In this document: positions 22,833 to 30,888 of the stretch, piece by piece | How the letters are laid out: each line of letters opens with the position of its first letter | Numbering within the stretch: position 1 is the first letter of the stretch | NCBI GenBank assembly: GCA_023129115.1 | Contig: JAGMCR010000001.1 | Coordinates: 1 to 64,000, forward strand | DNA: 64,000 nt | Source: Candidatus Iainarchaeum sp. | GTDB taxonomy: Archaea > B1Sed10-29 > WALL01 | Direction: 5' to 3' | The notes under the pieces: model-generated | Seen by the model: only the letters and a program-made list of their open reading frames with translations | What the model was told of the DNA's origin: nothing | The model's database searches: none | Program-made: the position numbers and the translations under genes

Positions 22833-23786
22833 ATGCAGCTAAACAAAATCTTGTTGGTCGGCTATGGCGAAGAGGCTCTTGAGCCAAAGCAATGGGAGCG
22901 CCTCGACGGCTTGGCCAAAGAGCGCGTTCTGCTGCCGAAGGGCAGCCCCGAAATCCCAAAGCATTTTGCTGGCACTGACTGCCTTCTCGTCAAGCTGGGT
23001 GCGACAGTTGACAAAAGCATGATTGACAGCATGCCCGGCCTGAAGTACATTGGCATGCTCGGCACAGGCTGCGGCAGGATTGATGTGGCCCACGCCGCTT
23101 CCAAAGGCATTACTGTCTGCAACATCGTTGGCTACAGCACCGAGAGTGTCGCCGAACTGGTATTTGCCCTAATCCTTGAGCACATTCGCGAAATAGAAAA
23201 AGCAAAAAAGCAGGCGAGGGAAGCCAATTATTCAGAAGACGGCTTCGGGGCATACGAGATAAAGGGCAAGGTATTCGGGGTCATTGGCCTCGGCAGAATC
23301 GGCGCCCGCACAGCAGAGATTGCGCTGAACGGCTTTGGGGCCGACGCCCGGTACTGGTCCAGGCAACGAAAAGAAAAATACGAGAAAGAAGGCGTGAAAT
23401 ACCAGGGCCTTGACTCTCTCTTGCAGGAAGCGGACTTTATTTCCATTCACATGGAGGCAAACAAAGAAACAAACGGCTTCTTGGGCCACGGCCGCGTCCA
23501 AAAAATCAAGCCCGGTGCAGTGGTCGTCAATACTGCCCCAATGGACGTGGTGGACATCAGCGCCCTCGCGGAAAGGCTGGGGAAAGGGGACCTAACATTT
23601 ATTCTGGACCATTCTGACGAGCTGTCAGAAGCAGACGCAAAAGAGCTTTCAAAATACAAGAACTGCATCATGTACCCCCCGATTGGCTATATATCGGACG
23701 AAGCCACGCTGGCCAAATTAGACATGTTTGTTGACAACATCCAAAACTTTTTGGAAGGAAAGCCCACCAACGTAGTGCAGGGGTGA
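22833..23786 (+). CDS. D-2-hydroxyacid dehydrogenase homologue lacking catalytic residues
   Basis: A 317-aa protein with the two-domain fold of NAD-dependent D-2-hydroxyacid dehydrogenases. The substrate-domain segment GLKYIGMLGTGCGRIDVAHA and the NAD-binding VFGVIGLGRIGART are clear. However, the catalytic Arg motif (usually N-x-A-R-G) reads VNTAPMDVVD, and the usual TPHIG histidine motif reads YPPIG, so both Arg and His are missing. The protein may bind NAD without dehydrogenase activity or have a changed chemistry. ATG 22833 has GGAGTG 6 nt upstream; GTG 22824 is longer. The TBP-like lipoprotein follows after 3 nt. Confidence 0.82.
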   Translation: MQLNKILLVGYGEEALEPKQWERLDGLAKERVLLPKGSPEIPKHFAGTDCLLVKLGATVDKSMIDSMPGLKYIGMLGTGCGRIDVAHAASKGITVCNIVGYSTESVAELVFALILEHIREIEKAKKQAREANYSEDGFGAYEIKGKVFGVIGLGRIGARTAEIALNGFGADARYWSRQRKEKYEKEGVKYQGLDSLLQEADFISIHMEANKETNGFLGHGRVQKIKPGAVVVNTAPMDVVDISALAERLGKGDLTFILDHSDELSEADAKELSKYKNCIMYPPIGYISDEATLAKLDMFVDNIQNFLEGKPTNVVQG

Positions 23787-23789
23787 AAG

Positions 23790-24443
23790 ATGGGAAACAA
23801 ATTCGTGTACGCCGGAATAGCATTCTTGGCAGTGGCGATCCTGCTCGCGGGCTGCACGAGCAACACTGCCCCCCTTAAGCCAATTCTCCCCGCGCAGACA
23901 GGCGACTTCGCTTATGAAATCACTGTGGAAAACATCGTTGGCTCCTTCAACTACACTCCCTCGTACACGCAAAGCGAATTGATTCTTGCTTTGGGCGAGG
24001 ACGCCCTGTTTGACGCGTCGTTCCCCGACGCAGTTATTTTGGCGCCTCCCTCGATTTCAGGCAGCGCCATGCTCTTCGCCAGCGGCACAGTAATCCTGAC
24101 GGGCTATAAGTCAAGCGAAAGCGTTTACGCGGCAGCCACTGAAGTCACGGCTCTCCTGCAGTCCAAGGGCCTCGAGGCCACGCCCGAAGGCCCTGCCAAG
24201 GTAAAAAACATTGTCGCGTCAATAAACCTCAACAAAACCCTGGACATCCCCGCCCTGCACCAAAAGCTTGGCGGGCAATACGAGCCAGACGAGTTCCCCG
24301 CGCTCGCCCTCTCGAACTACGTGCCGGGGTCAACAGTCACGTTCCTCGTGTTCCCGAACGGAAAAATCATTTCGAGCGGCGTCACGACAGAAGGCCTGCT
24401 CCCGGTGACGTTCGACTACGTCGTCATGCAAATCGAATCATGA
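23790..24443 (+). CDS. Lipoprotein with TATA-binding-protein-like double repeat
   Basis: A 217-aa protein beginning with a lipoprotein signal peptide (hydrophobic core YAGIAFLAVAILLAG, lipobox LLAGC, Cys22). The rest resembles archaeal TBP. Repeat 1 (about 43-130) has ITVENIVGSFNY, SFPDAVIL and MLFASGTVILTGYKSSES. Repeat 2 (about 137-217) has VKNIVASINLNKTLDI, QYEPDEFPALAL and FLVFPNGKIISSG. Phe78/Phe96 and Phe169/Phe188 match the four DNA-intercalating phenylalanines of TBP. The final helix of repeat 2 is degenerate. A TBP fold on the outside of the membrane would be unexpected; DNA binding outside the cell or a repurposed fold are both possible. It starts 3 nt after the dehydrogenase homologue. 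Confidence 0.8.
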   Translation: MGNKFVYAGIAFLAVAILLAGCTSNTAPLKPILPAQTGDFAYEITVENIVGSFNYTPSYTQSELILALGEDALFDASFPDAVILAPPSISGSAMLFASGTVILTGYKSSESVYAAATEVTALLQSKGLEATPEGPAKVKNIVASINLNKTLDIPALHQKLGGQYEPDEFPALALSNYVPGSTVTFLVFPNGKIISSGVTTEGLLPVTFDYVVMQIES

Positions 24444-24473
24444 ATATATAGTTCTTCTGCCTAAGTGGGAAGC

Positions 24474-24845
24474 ATGGAAGCCATTTCGACCAACAAAGCC
24501 CCTGCGGCCGTTGGGCCGTACTCGCAGGCGATTAAGGCAGGCAACTTCGTGTTCACCGCCGGGCAAATCGCGCTCACGCCCGAAGGCGAATTGGTCAACG
24601 GCGGCATCGCGGAGCAGACAGAGCAAGTGGTCCAGAACCTCAAGGCCGTGCTCGAAGAAGCCGGCACAACCATCCACAGCGTCGTCAAGACCACGGTCTA
24701 CCTCGCCCAGATGAGCGACTTCGCCCTCATGAACGAGGTGTACGGGGCACACTTCACGAGCAAGCCCGCCCGCTCAACAATCCAGGCAGCCAAAATCCCG
24801 AGAGGGGCGCTCGTCGAAATTGACGTCATCGCGGTGATGGAGTGA
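24474..24845 (+). CDS. ridA: RidA/YjgF-family enamine/imine deaminase
   Basis: A 123-aa protein of the Rid family, which hydrolyses reactive enamines and imines (for example 2-aminoacrylate formed from serine or cysteine by PLP enzymes). Motifs: APAAVGPYSQAIKAGNFVFT, GQIALTPEGELVNGGIAEQT, ARSTIQAAKIPRGALVEIDV, the latter with the conserved Arg of the active site. The leaderless ATG lies 25 nt after TATATA (24446-24451); GTG 24465 is an alternative. Position near cysteine synthase fits 2-aminoacrylate detoxification. It is the first gene of a chain of overlapping genes ending with cysS. Confidence 0.94.
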   Translation: MEAISTNKAPAAVGPYSQAIKAGNFVFTAGQIALTPEGELVNGGIAEQTEQVVQNLKAVLEEAGTTIHSVVKTTVYLAQMSDFALMNEVYGAHFTSKPARSTIQAAKIPRGALVEIDVIAVME

Positions 24846-24958
24846 AACTAAAAGACAACAACTCAAAACACGAGGAATTTCTTCTTAAAATCCAACAACC
24901 AAAAATGAAAGAACTGTGGGATAACAAAGAAGACGAGGCGTGGGAAGTTTTGGAATGA
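24842..24958 (+). CDS. 38-aa peptide resembling an antitoxin C-terminus
   Basis: GTG 24842 overlaps the ridA stop and the TGA at 24956-24958 overlaps the ATG of the cupin gene, so this small frame exactly bridges two genes by 4-nt overlaps. The product begins MKLKDNNSKHEEFLLKIQQ (GTG read as Met) and ends KELWDNKEDEAWEVLE. The LWDNKEDEAWE end is like the C-terminal motif of short RelB/VapB-type antitoxins that wrap around a toxin, but no toxin gene is adjacent. It could be a remnant antitoxin or an orphan regulator. Confidence 0.5.
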   Translation: MKLKDNNSKHEEFLLKIQQPKMKELWDNKEDEAWEVLE

Positions 24959-25302
24959 GTTTCGAGCTATACAACATTCCCCAAGGCAAAATAGGAATCG
25001 CCTACTCCGGGAAAGACTTCAGCACCGGCTACCTCGAGCTCGAGCCAGGCACAGAGCTCGCCAAGCACAACCGCCCGGTCCTCGAGCAACTCATGCAGAT
25101 AAAAGGGGCGTCGACGATGATTATGTTCGACGGCGACGAGCAAAAAGAAATCGTCATGGAAGTCGGCGACAAGCTCGACATCCCCGCAGGACAATACCAC
25201 GCCCACGCCAACACAGGCACGGAAAGCTCTATCACGCTGTGGAAGGCCAGCGGCGACATCACTGAAATCATCGACGCGATACGCAAATCATCGGAGATGT
25301 AG
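24955..25302 (+). CDS. Cupin-domain protein
   Basis: A 115-aa single-domain beta-barrel of the cupin superfamily. The segment GYLELEPGTELAKHNRPVLEQ corresponds to cupin motif 1 with one clear His, and the later GDKLDIPAGQYHAHANTG is motif 2 with two His residues, so a metal site is likely. The ATG overlaps the upstream 38-aa frame, and cysS begins 2 nt downstream. Substrate unknown; neighbours suggest a role near cysteine metabolism. Confidence 0.75.
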   Translation: MSFELYNIPQGKIGIAYSGKDFSTGYLELEPGTELAKHNRPVLEQLMQIKGASTMIMFDGDEQKEIVMEVGDKLDIPAGQYHAHANTGTESSITLWKASGDITEIIDAIRKSSEM

Positions 25303-25303
25303 A

Positions 25304-26704
25304 ATGAAATTCTTCAACACGCTCGGCAGGGAAAAGCAGGAGTTCAAGCCGCTGCGCGACGGCGAAGTAACCCTGTACGCGTGCGGCCCCACGGTGTACG
25401 CACTGCCGCACATCGGCAACTTCCGCTCGTTCTTCTTCGCGGACACGCTGCACCGCTATTTGGAATACAAGGGATACAAAGTAAAGTTCGCCATGAACAT
25501 CACCGACATCGACGACAAGACCATTCGCGACTCCAAGGAAGCCGGAGTATCACTAAAAGAATTCACCGACAAGTACACCAAAGTCTTTTTCGAGGGCCTC
25601 GACGCGCTCAACATAAAGCGCGCCGACTTTTACCCCAAAGCAACCGAGAACATCCCCGAAATGATTGACCTCGTGCAGCACCTCCTCGACAAGGAACTCG
25701 CTTACATAGTCAACGGCTCGGTGTATTATTCAATCCACAAGTTCCCCGACTACGGCAAGCTCTCCGGCATGGACCTGGGCCAGCTAGAGCACGGCCACCG
25801 CGTCGACGTAGACGAGTACGAAAAGGACGCGCCCGGCGACTTCGCGGTCTGGAAAGCCGCGTCGGCAGAGGAAATCGAGCGCAAGATTTTCTTCGACACG
25901 CCGTGGGGCAAGGGCAGGCCCGGGTGGCACATCGAGTGCTCGGCGATGAGCCGCAAGGAATTGGGCCAGCCGTTCGACATCCACACCGGTGGAGTCGATT
26001 TAATCTTTCCGCACCACGAGAACGAAATCGCGCAGTCCGAGGGCGCGTACGGCGAGAAGTTCGTGAACTACTGGCTGCACGGGGAGCACTTGAGTGTGGA
26101 CGGCCGCAAAATGTCGAAATCGAAGGGAAACTACTTCACGCTCACCGACCTGTTAGAGAAATATAGCTATAACGAAATCCGCTACTTGTTTTTGTCGACG
26201 CACTACCGCGACAAGCTGAACTACACCGAGCCAGCGATGAAGAACGCGGCGAGCGGTGCCGCCAAACTGGAGTTGGCGCTGCAGAACCTGGACTTTTTCA
26301 TTGCGAACGCAAAGGAAGGCAAGGAAGACAAAGAGTTTTTGGCAACAGTCGAAAAAAGAAAAACCGAGTTCAACGAGGCAATGGACGACGACCTGGACAC
26401 CCCACGCGCGCTGCGCGCCATCCACGAGCTTGTGTCTGACATTTACAGGTACGAGGCAAAGGAAAAGAAGGCGCTCGAGAAGGCGAAGGAATCACTCCGC
26501 ACTCTCTTGCATGTGTTCGGCTTGTTCGAGAAAGAGGGCGAGCGCGAAGCGCTCGGCGAGGCGCTAATGGCCAAAATCAAGGAGCGCGAGGCAGCAAGGG
26601 CCGCGAAGGACTTCGAGAAGGCCGACTCCATCCGCGACGAATTAAAGAAAAAAGGCGTTTTGCTGGACGACTTCCCCGAGGGAACCCGGTGGAGAAGGGC
26701 CTAG
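25304..26704 (+). CDS. cysS: Cysteinyl-tRNA synthetase
   Basis: A full-length 466-aa class Ia synthetase. Motifs: YACGPTVYALPHIGNFRS (HIGH motif and the first Zn cysteine), HIECSAMSRKELG (second Zn Cys), FPHHENEIAQSE (Zn His and Glu), DGRKMSKSKGN (KMSKS), then the C-terminal helical anticodon domain with a DALIA-like end (EREAARAAKDFEKADSIRDEL). It charges the tRNA-Cys encoded 2.5 kb upstream, so this organism does not rely on the SepRS/SepCysS route used by some methanogens. Its 3' end overlaps the convergent radical-SAM gene by 4 nt. Confidence 0.97.
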   Translation: MKFFNTLGREKQEFKPLRDGEVTLYACGPTVYALPHIGNFRSFFFADTLHRYLEYKGYKVKFAMNITDIDDKTIRDSKEAGVSLKEFTDKYTKVFFEGLDALNIKRADFYPKATENIPEMIDLVQHLLDKELAYIVNGSVYYSIHKFPDYGKLSGMDLGQLEHGHRVDVDEYEKDAPGDFAVWKAASAEEIERKIFFDTPWGKGRPGWHIECSAMSRKELGQPFDIHTGGVDLIFPHHENEIAQSEGAYGEKFVNYWLHGEHLSVDGRKMSKSKGNYFTLTDLLEKYSYNEIRYLFLSTHYRDKLNYTEPAMKNAASGAAKLELALQNLDFFIANAKEGKEDKEFLATVEKRKTEFNEAMDDDLDTPRALRAIHELVSDIYRYEAKEKKALEKAKESLRTLLHVFGLFEKEGEREALGEALMAKIKEREAARAAKDFEKADSIRDELKKKGVLLDDFPEGTRWRRA

Positions 26705-27621
26705 AGCTCCTGCACCTCGATGTTCCACAGCCCCAATTCTTTGGCGTAGTCCACGACTTCGTAGTACTCGTCCCTCTTGAGCCGCCGGTTTATCTCGGGG
26801 TATTCGCTCGCCTTGTACTGCGGCGCGTACTGGCTCATTATGTTGGTGCGCACGTCGTTTCCCAGGTTGTCTGCAATCCACTTGACTATTGGCTTTGCGC
26901 AGCAGTCGACGTGTCCCGGCAAAACAAGCACGCGCACCAGTACCTCGGCCTGTTTCTTCGCGAGCAAGAAGTTCCGCGTGGTCACTTCCATGTACCGAGG
27001 CACGCTGGAGTACTTCAACGCACACTCGTCGCAGCCGTACCTGAAGTCGGCGAGGTAGACGTCAATCGCGCCGTCCAGCAACGACATGGTTTCTTTGCTC
27101 ATGTAGAAGTTGCTGTTCCAGATGATTGGGATATTCCTTTGCGAGAGCGCGAGGCTCTTGAGTATCCAGTGCAGGTTCGGCGTTGGCTCTCCCCCGACGA
27201 AGTTGATGTTGATGCATTCTATGTCTTCAATCCACTTTGCTATCCTGGCGGGGGGCCACACTGTGCCTGCCGCCGGGTTTTGCGAGATGTCCCAGTTTTG
27301 GCAATAAACACACCGCGCGTTGCATCCCGAGAAAAAAATCGTTCCCGACGGCACGAACACGTCTTCTTCCCCGATGTGCGTGAACACGCTCGCGACGCGG
27401 GACTCGTACCCAACGCGGCACCAACCGAGCTCGCCTTCCTTGCGGTTTACTTTGCAGTTCCGCTCGCAGAACCCGCACCGCGTTATTAGCCCGTCCGCGG
27501 CCTTGGACTTCTTTTCCATGTCCGCAGAGAGGTAGCGCGCCTTCTCGTCGCCCTCCACGACTTTGACGTACCTGCCGAGCGCCTTCTGGATTCCCTTGTC
27601 GTTAAACACTGGCTTGCGCAT
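26701..27621 (-). CDS. Radical SAM protein, PflX/PflA-activase-like
   Basis: A 306-aa radical SAM enzyme. The cluster-binding motif is FSGCNARCVYCQNWDIS (CxxxCxxC, near residue 105). An additional N-terminal cysteine motif, RCGFCERNCKVNRKEG with a following GWCRVG, is characteristic of the PflX group of putative pyruvate-formate-lyase-activating homologues (COG1313). Downstream blocks VGGEPTPNLHWILKSL and RVLVLPGHVDCC fit the family. The partner glycyl-radical enzyme is not in the window and the true substrate is unknown. Confidence 0.88.
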   Translation of the reverse strand: MRKPVFNDKGIQKALGRYVKVVEGDEKARYLSADMEKKSKAADGLITRCGFCERNCKVNRKEGELGWCRVGYESRVASVFTHIGEEDVFVPSGTIFFSGCNARCVYCQNWDISQNPAAGTVWPPARIAKWIEDIECININFVGGEPTPNLHWILKSLALSQRNIPIIWNSNFYMSKETMSLLDGAIDVYLADFRYGCDECALKYSSVPRYMEVTTRNFLLAKKQAEVLVRVLVLPGHVDCCAKPIVKWIADNLGNDVRTNIMSQYAPQYKASEYPEINRRLKRDEYYEVVDYAKELGLWNIEVQEL

Positions 27622-27659
27622 TCAACCAAGAATTAGCGGTTCTGGTTTATCTTTGTTTG

Positions 27660-28442
27660 CTAGAGCTGGCTGATGTACGCCTGCACTTCCGGCTCGCTGC
27701 AGTCGCTTGCCTCGTTGCCACTGATTTTGCAGAACAATGCGGTGAGCAAGAGCTCTTCTGTTTCTTCTCCGAGCGCTTCGCCCGCGCCGATGCGGTAGTA
27801 TTTGCCCCCCAGAATAACGATGGGGATGTTGCCCAGCGGCGAGTAGTGCTTGAACGTCGCGATTTCGGGGTGGTCCGGCTCAAGGTCGACTTCAATAATA
27901 TGCGTCGTGACCGACGGGAACTTTTGTGACACCCGGGTGAAAATCGGCTTTTCCCACCCACAGTGCGGGCACCACGTCGCGCCAAAGAAGTACGCGAACG
28001 GCCTCGGCTCTTCGTTGACCATGCGGAAGTAGCCCACGGTTTCGGCGGAGAGCGATAGGTCATAGTCGTGGAACGGGCACACGCTCGCGCTTGGGTCCTG
28101 CGGGTTGAACACGCAGTTGGTTGGGTCCGTGGGGTCACAAGTGCCGAACGCCAGCAGGTTGTACGCCCCATACCCCGTGTAAATCATTGACCCAAAGAAC
28201 AGAATGGTGAAGCACCACGAGACGACCTTGTAGTTCTTGTGTATCAGCCCAGCGGCCTTTGGGCTCTTCTTGAATACTTTGCCCACAATCTTGCCCTTGA
28301 TTTTCTGGTCGAACCCCGTGTCGCACGGCCTCAAAGTCGCCATGCGGAACGTGCAGTCGAACGCCTCGCGCGCGAGGGCGCGGTGCGTCGCCGAAAAAAT
28401 TCCCATTACCCCGAAAACAACAAGCGCCACAACGCAAAGCAT
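27660..28442 (-). CDS. Membrane protein with thioredoxin-like CPHC domain
   Basis: A 260-aa protein with an N-terminal membrane segment (LCVVALVVFGVMGIFSA), a second one near 75-95 (VVSWCFTILFFGSMIYTGYG), and a thioredoxin-like domain from about residue 145. The redox motif is GATWCPHCGWEKP, and the cis-proline motif is GNIPIVILGGKYY. Extra cysteines lie between the second helix and the domain. It is probably an extracytoplasmic thiol oxidoreductase. It belongs with ferredoxin and DUF1858 genes on the same strand and faces a DsbA-like gene 1.4 kb away. Confidence 0.8.
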   Translation of the reverse strand: MLCVVALVVFGVMGIFSATHRALAREAFDCTFRMATLRPCDTGFDQKIKGKIVGKVFKKSPKAAGLIHKNYKVVSWCFTILFFGSMIYTGYGAYNLLAFGTCDPTDPTNCVFNPQDPSASVCPFHDYDLSLSAETVGYFRMVNEEPRPFAYFFGATWCPHCGWEKPIFTRVSQKFPSVTTHIIEVDLEPDHPEIATFKHYSPLGNIPIVILGGKYYRIGAGEALGEETEELLLTALFCKISGNEASDCSEPEVQAYISQL

Positions 28443-28499
28443 GGCAAAAATTGGCTGTGTTCTTTTATTTAAGGCTTTCGTGTGGCTTGCGTTCGTGCC

Positions 28500-28673
28500 C
28501 TAGGCCTCGATGGCGCTGACGGGGCACGCGTTCTTTGCCGCCTCGACACAGTCTGCGTCGGCCGCGCCGTCCTTCGCGTGTGACTTTCCGTCGTCCCCCA
28601 TTTCGAATGCGTCCGGGCACGTGGCGACACAGGCGCCGCACCCGATGCACAGCTCCTTGTTTACGGTAACCAT
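28500..28673 (-). CDS. [4Fe-4S] ferredoxin
   Basis: A 57-aa single-cluster ferredoxin of the thermophile type. MVTVNKELCIGCGACVATCP supplies C9, C12, C15 and C19, and KNACPVSAIEA near the end supplies the fourth cluster ligand (C50) followed by Pro. C42 may form a disulfide with C19, as in the Pyrococcus protein. It is too short for default ORF cut-offs. Ten nt separate it from a second, 53-aa ferredoxin gene upstream on the same strand; the two are recent-looking paralogues. Confidence 0.93.
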   Translation of the reverse strand: MVTVNKELCIGCGACVATCPDAFEMGDDGKSHAKDGAADADCVEAAKNACPVSAIEA

Positions 28674-28683
28674 TTTGTTTCAC

Positions 28684-28845
28684 CTATAACTCAATTGCGT
28701 TGACGGGGCACACGTTCTTCGCGGCTTCCGCGCAATCGCTGCTTTCCTTGGCGTGGGCTTTGCCGTCGCTGCCCATCTCAAAGCTCGCGGGGCATACAAC
28801 AACGCACGCGCCGCACCCGATGCAAGTTGCATTCACTTTAACCAT
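28684..28845 (-). CDS. [4Fe-4S] ferredoxin (paralogue)
   Basis: A 53-aa ferredoxin, MVKVNATCIGCGACVVVCP followed by an acidic middle and KNVCPVNAIEL. Cluster ligands are the three N-terminal CxxCxxC cysteines and the Cys before Pro near the C-terminus. It resembles the adjacent 57-aa ferredoxin except for a four-residue deletion in the middle. An SD-like GGAGTGAT precedes the start on the minus strand. Likely partners are radical SAM or oxidoreductase enzymes; none is specific. Confidence 0.93.
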   Translation of the reverse strand: MVKVNATCIGCGACVVVCPASFEMGSDGKAHAKESSDCAEAAKNVCPVNAIEL

Positions 28846-28851
28846 GGTTTA

Positions 28852-29049
28852 TCACTCCTTAATGGATTCGTTGAGCTTCTTCACGACCCCGCCGGCGTCA
28901 ATCCCGTGCGCCTGGCAGCCCTGTTCCAGCGTCTCGTACTGCGCGAGCGCGCAGCCGATGCAGTGGAACCCCGCCTCGGCGAGGACTGGCACGGCCTCGG
29001 GGTGGTTCGTCACGAGCTCCATGATGTTGATGTCCTTTGTAATGGCCAT
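28852..29049 (-). CDS. DUF1858-domain protein
   Basis: A 65-aa protein with the DUF1858 pattern: ITKDINIMELVTNHPEAVPV, GFHCIGCALAQYETLEQGC, and a closing HGIDAGGVVKKLNE helix. The CxGC motif suggests redox or metal binding; the domain often accompanies hybrid-cluster or disulfide-reductase proteins. The leaderless ATG 29049 is about 25 nt after TTAAATAGG on the minus strand. It stands 6 nt upstream of the ferredoxin pair and probably shares their transcript. Confidence 0.85.
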   Translation of the reverse strand: MAITKDINIMELVTNHPEAVPVLAEAGFHCIGCALAQYETLEQGCQAHGIDAGGVVKKLNESIKE

Positions 29050-29149
29050 GCTGGTTTGTTGCCGCACCGCCTATTTAATCTTTTCCTCGTCGCTTGACGG
29101 GAAAACCATTATATATTGTTTCTCCTCTAACACCACACAGGTGTAACAA

Positions 29150-29824
29150 ATGCTTTCCCCCAAACAACTATTTTTCATTCTAGCCTTCAGCGTCCTCGTG
29201 CTGGTTGGCAGCCAAATAAACTTTTCGCCGCTGCTCGGGGCAGACAACCAGTTCTTCACGCTGTTCCAGTTCTTCGGCCCGACCGCAGGCGCGTTTTTGG
29301 GGCCGGTCGTCGGAGCGGCATCCGTGCTCCTCGCGCAGCTCGCCAACTTCGTGCTCGCCGGCAAAGAAGTCACAATAATTAACTTATTCCGCCTCACGCC
29401 CATGCTCTTCGCGGCCGCGTACTTCGGCTCAAAGGGCCTCCGCCAGCGCTATTTCGCAGTGATTCCCCTGCTGGCCATGGCCGCGTTCTGGCTCCACCCA
29501 GTGGGGCAGGAGGCTTGTTGGTTCTATGCGCTGTACTGGCTCATCCCGATTGTGGTGACCCTCAAGCCCGGCCTCGTGTCGCGCTCCGTGGGGGCGACGT
29601 TCACCGCGCACGCCGTGGGCAGCGTCGCGTTCCTCTACGCAGTGCCGACCACCGCTGCATTGTGGATTGGCCTCATACCAGTCGTTGCGCTCGAGCGTGG
29701 GCTGTTCTCGCTCGGGATTGCGGGCAGTTACGTCGTGTTCAACACCGTGATGGCCCGGCTTGAGCTGCCGGTGTTCGACATCGACAAGCGGTATGTGCTG
29801 TCGAAGAAATTATTGCTTGGGTGA
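29150..29824 (+). CDS. Polytopic membrane protein, possibly ECF-type substrate-binding subunit
   Basis: A 224-aa protein with about six membrane helices. FGPTAGAFLGPVVGAASVLL, followed by AQLANFVLAGK, and the size recall S-components of energy-coupling-factor vitamin transporters, but no A or T subunit gene is present and the match is only by general look. Its TGA overlaps the region where the DsbA-like protein starts (GGGTGA as ribosome-binding site, ATG 29830), so the two are coupled. Confidence 0.5.
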   Translation: MLSPKQLFFILAFSVLVLVGSQINFSPLLGADNQFFTLFQFFGPTAGAFLGPVVGAASVLLAQLANFVLAGKEVTIINLFRLTPMLFAAAYFGSKGLRQRYFAVIPLLAMAAFWLHPVGQEACWFYALYWLIPIVVTLKPGLVSRSVGATFTAHAVGSVAFLYAVPTTAALWIGLIPVVALERGLFSLGIAGSYVVFNTVMARLELPVFDIDKRYVLSKKLLLG

Positions 29825-29829
29825 AACAA

Positions 29830-30888
29830 ATGGCGAAAAAGAAAGCGACAAAGAAAAAAGCAACGGCCAAGAAAGCCGTGAAGAAAAAAACGGCAGTGGA
29901 GAAGCCGGCAGAGCAAGCAGTCAAGGTCGAGCCCAAGCCCCGCATCACGAAGAGGCAGGCCTACGCCATTGCCGCGTTCGTCGCCATCGCCATCGCAGCG
30001 CTCGTGTGGCTCTCGTTCCCACAGGTTCTCGCGCCCGCGGGAGAGCCACCGTCCATAGCCCCGGCACCAACGGCAACGCCCGTGCCCGCGTCCATCACAA
30101 CGCTCACCATAATCAATGACCCAACGTGCGGTGTGTGCGGCGAAAACAACCTGCCCGAAGTAATGGCTATGGTCTTCTCTGAAATCGAAATCACTGAAGT
30201 CGACGCAGCCGACGCACAGGGCCTGATTGAGTCGCTCAACATCAAGGCGCTGCCGGCGTACGTGTTCAGCGAGGGCATCACCCAAACAGCGAACTTTACC
30301 AACACCCAGGCATCCTTCCGGCAGGAAGGCGACTACTACGTGCTTGACGAGCGTGCTGTTCCCGACCTGCCCGCGAGGTACTTCAAGCCCCCGGCAGAGG
30401 CAGGCGAGCCGAGCAAGGGCTCGAACAGCGCGGGAGTCACAATCATTGAGTTCACGGACCCCACGTGCGGCGCGTGCAGGATTTTCTACCAAAACACCAC
30501 ATCCATGCTCGAGAACGAGTACCCCGAGGACGTGAGGTTTGTGTTCAAGACCATGCCCATCAGCGAGTACACTCTCCCCGCCACACTGGCGATGGAGTGC
30601 GCGTTCCGCCAGGGCAAGTTCTGGACCTACACGTATGAGCTCTACGGTGGCCGCAACGTGTCCACTGCCAGGCTGGCCGAAGTCGCGGCAGCCGCCGGCC
30701 TCAACATGGAGGCCTTCCAAGCGTGCGTCGCGGGCGATGACGCGCTCAACGAAATCCTTGGCGACCAGGCAGAGGCCATGGAGTATGCGGTCGTCGCCAC
30801 GCCAACGATTTTCATCAACGGCATAAAGCTGACCGGCATCCCCCCCGAGGAAACGCTCAAGGAAATAATCGACGCGGAGCTGGCTTGA
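29830..30888 (+). CDS. Membrane-anchored double-thioredoxin (DsbA-like) protein
   Basis: A 352-aa protein with a very basic cytoplasmic N-terminus (AKKKATKKKATAKKAVKKK), one membrane anchor (about residues 45-65), a Pro/Thr linker and two thioredoxin-like domains. The first has DPTCGVCGENN (about residue 98), the second DsbA-like domain has FTDPTCGACRIFY (about 214) and cis-proline VVATPTIFINGIKL. It is presumably an extracellular disulfide catalyst, suitable for the Cys-rich surface proteins in this window. ATG 29830 has GGGTGA 5 nt upstream. It overlaps the next gene by 1 nt. Confidence 0.85.
   Translation: MAKKKATKKKATAKKAVKKKTAVEKPAEQAVKVEPKPRITKRQAYAIAAFVAIAIAALVWLSFPQVLAPAGEPPSIAPAPTATPVPASITTLTIINDPTCGVCGENNLPEVMAMVFSEIEITEVDAADAQGLIESLNIKALPAYVFSEGITQTANFTNTQASFRQEGDYYVLDERAVPDLPARYFKPPAEAGEPSKGSNSAGVTIIEFTDPTCGACRIFYQNTTSMLENEYPEDVRFVFKTMPISEYTLPATLAMECAFRQGKFWTYTYELYGGRNVSTARLAEVAAAAGLNMEAFQACVAGDDALNEILGDQAEAMEYAVVATPTIFINGIKLTGIPPEETLKEIIDAELA

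Noticed and set aside
29150-29824. Assignment as a specific vitamin ECF S-component
   Set aside because: Only general helix pattern and size agree; no substrate-specific motif and no ECF A/T genes nearby.
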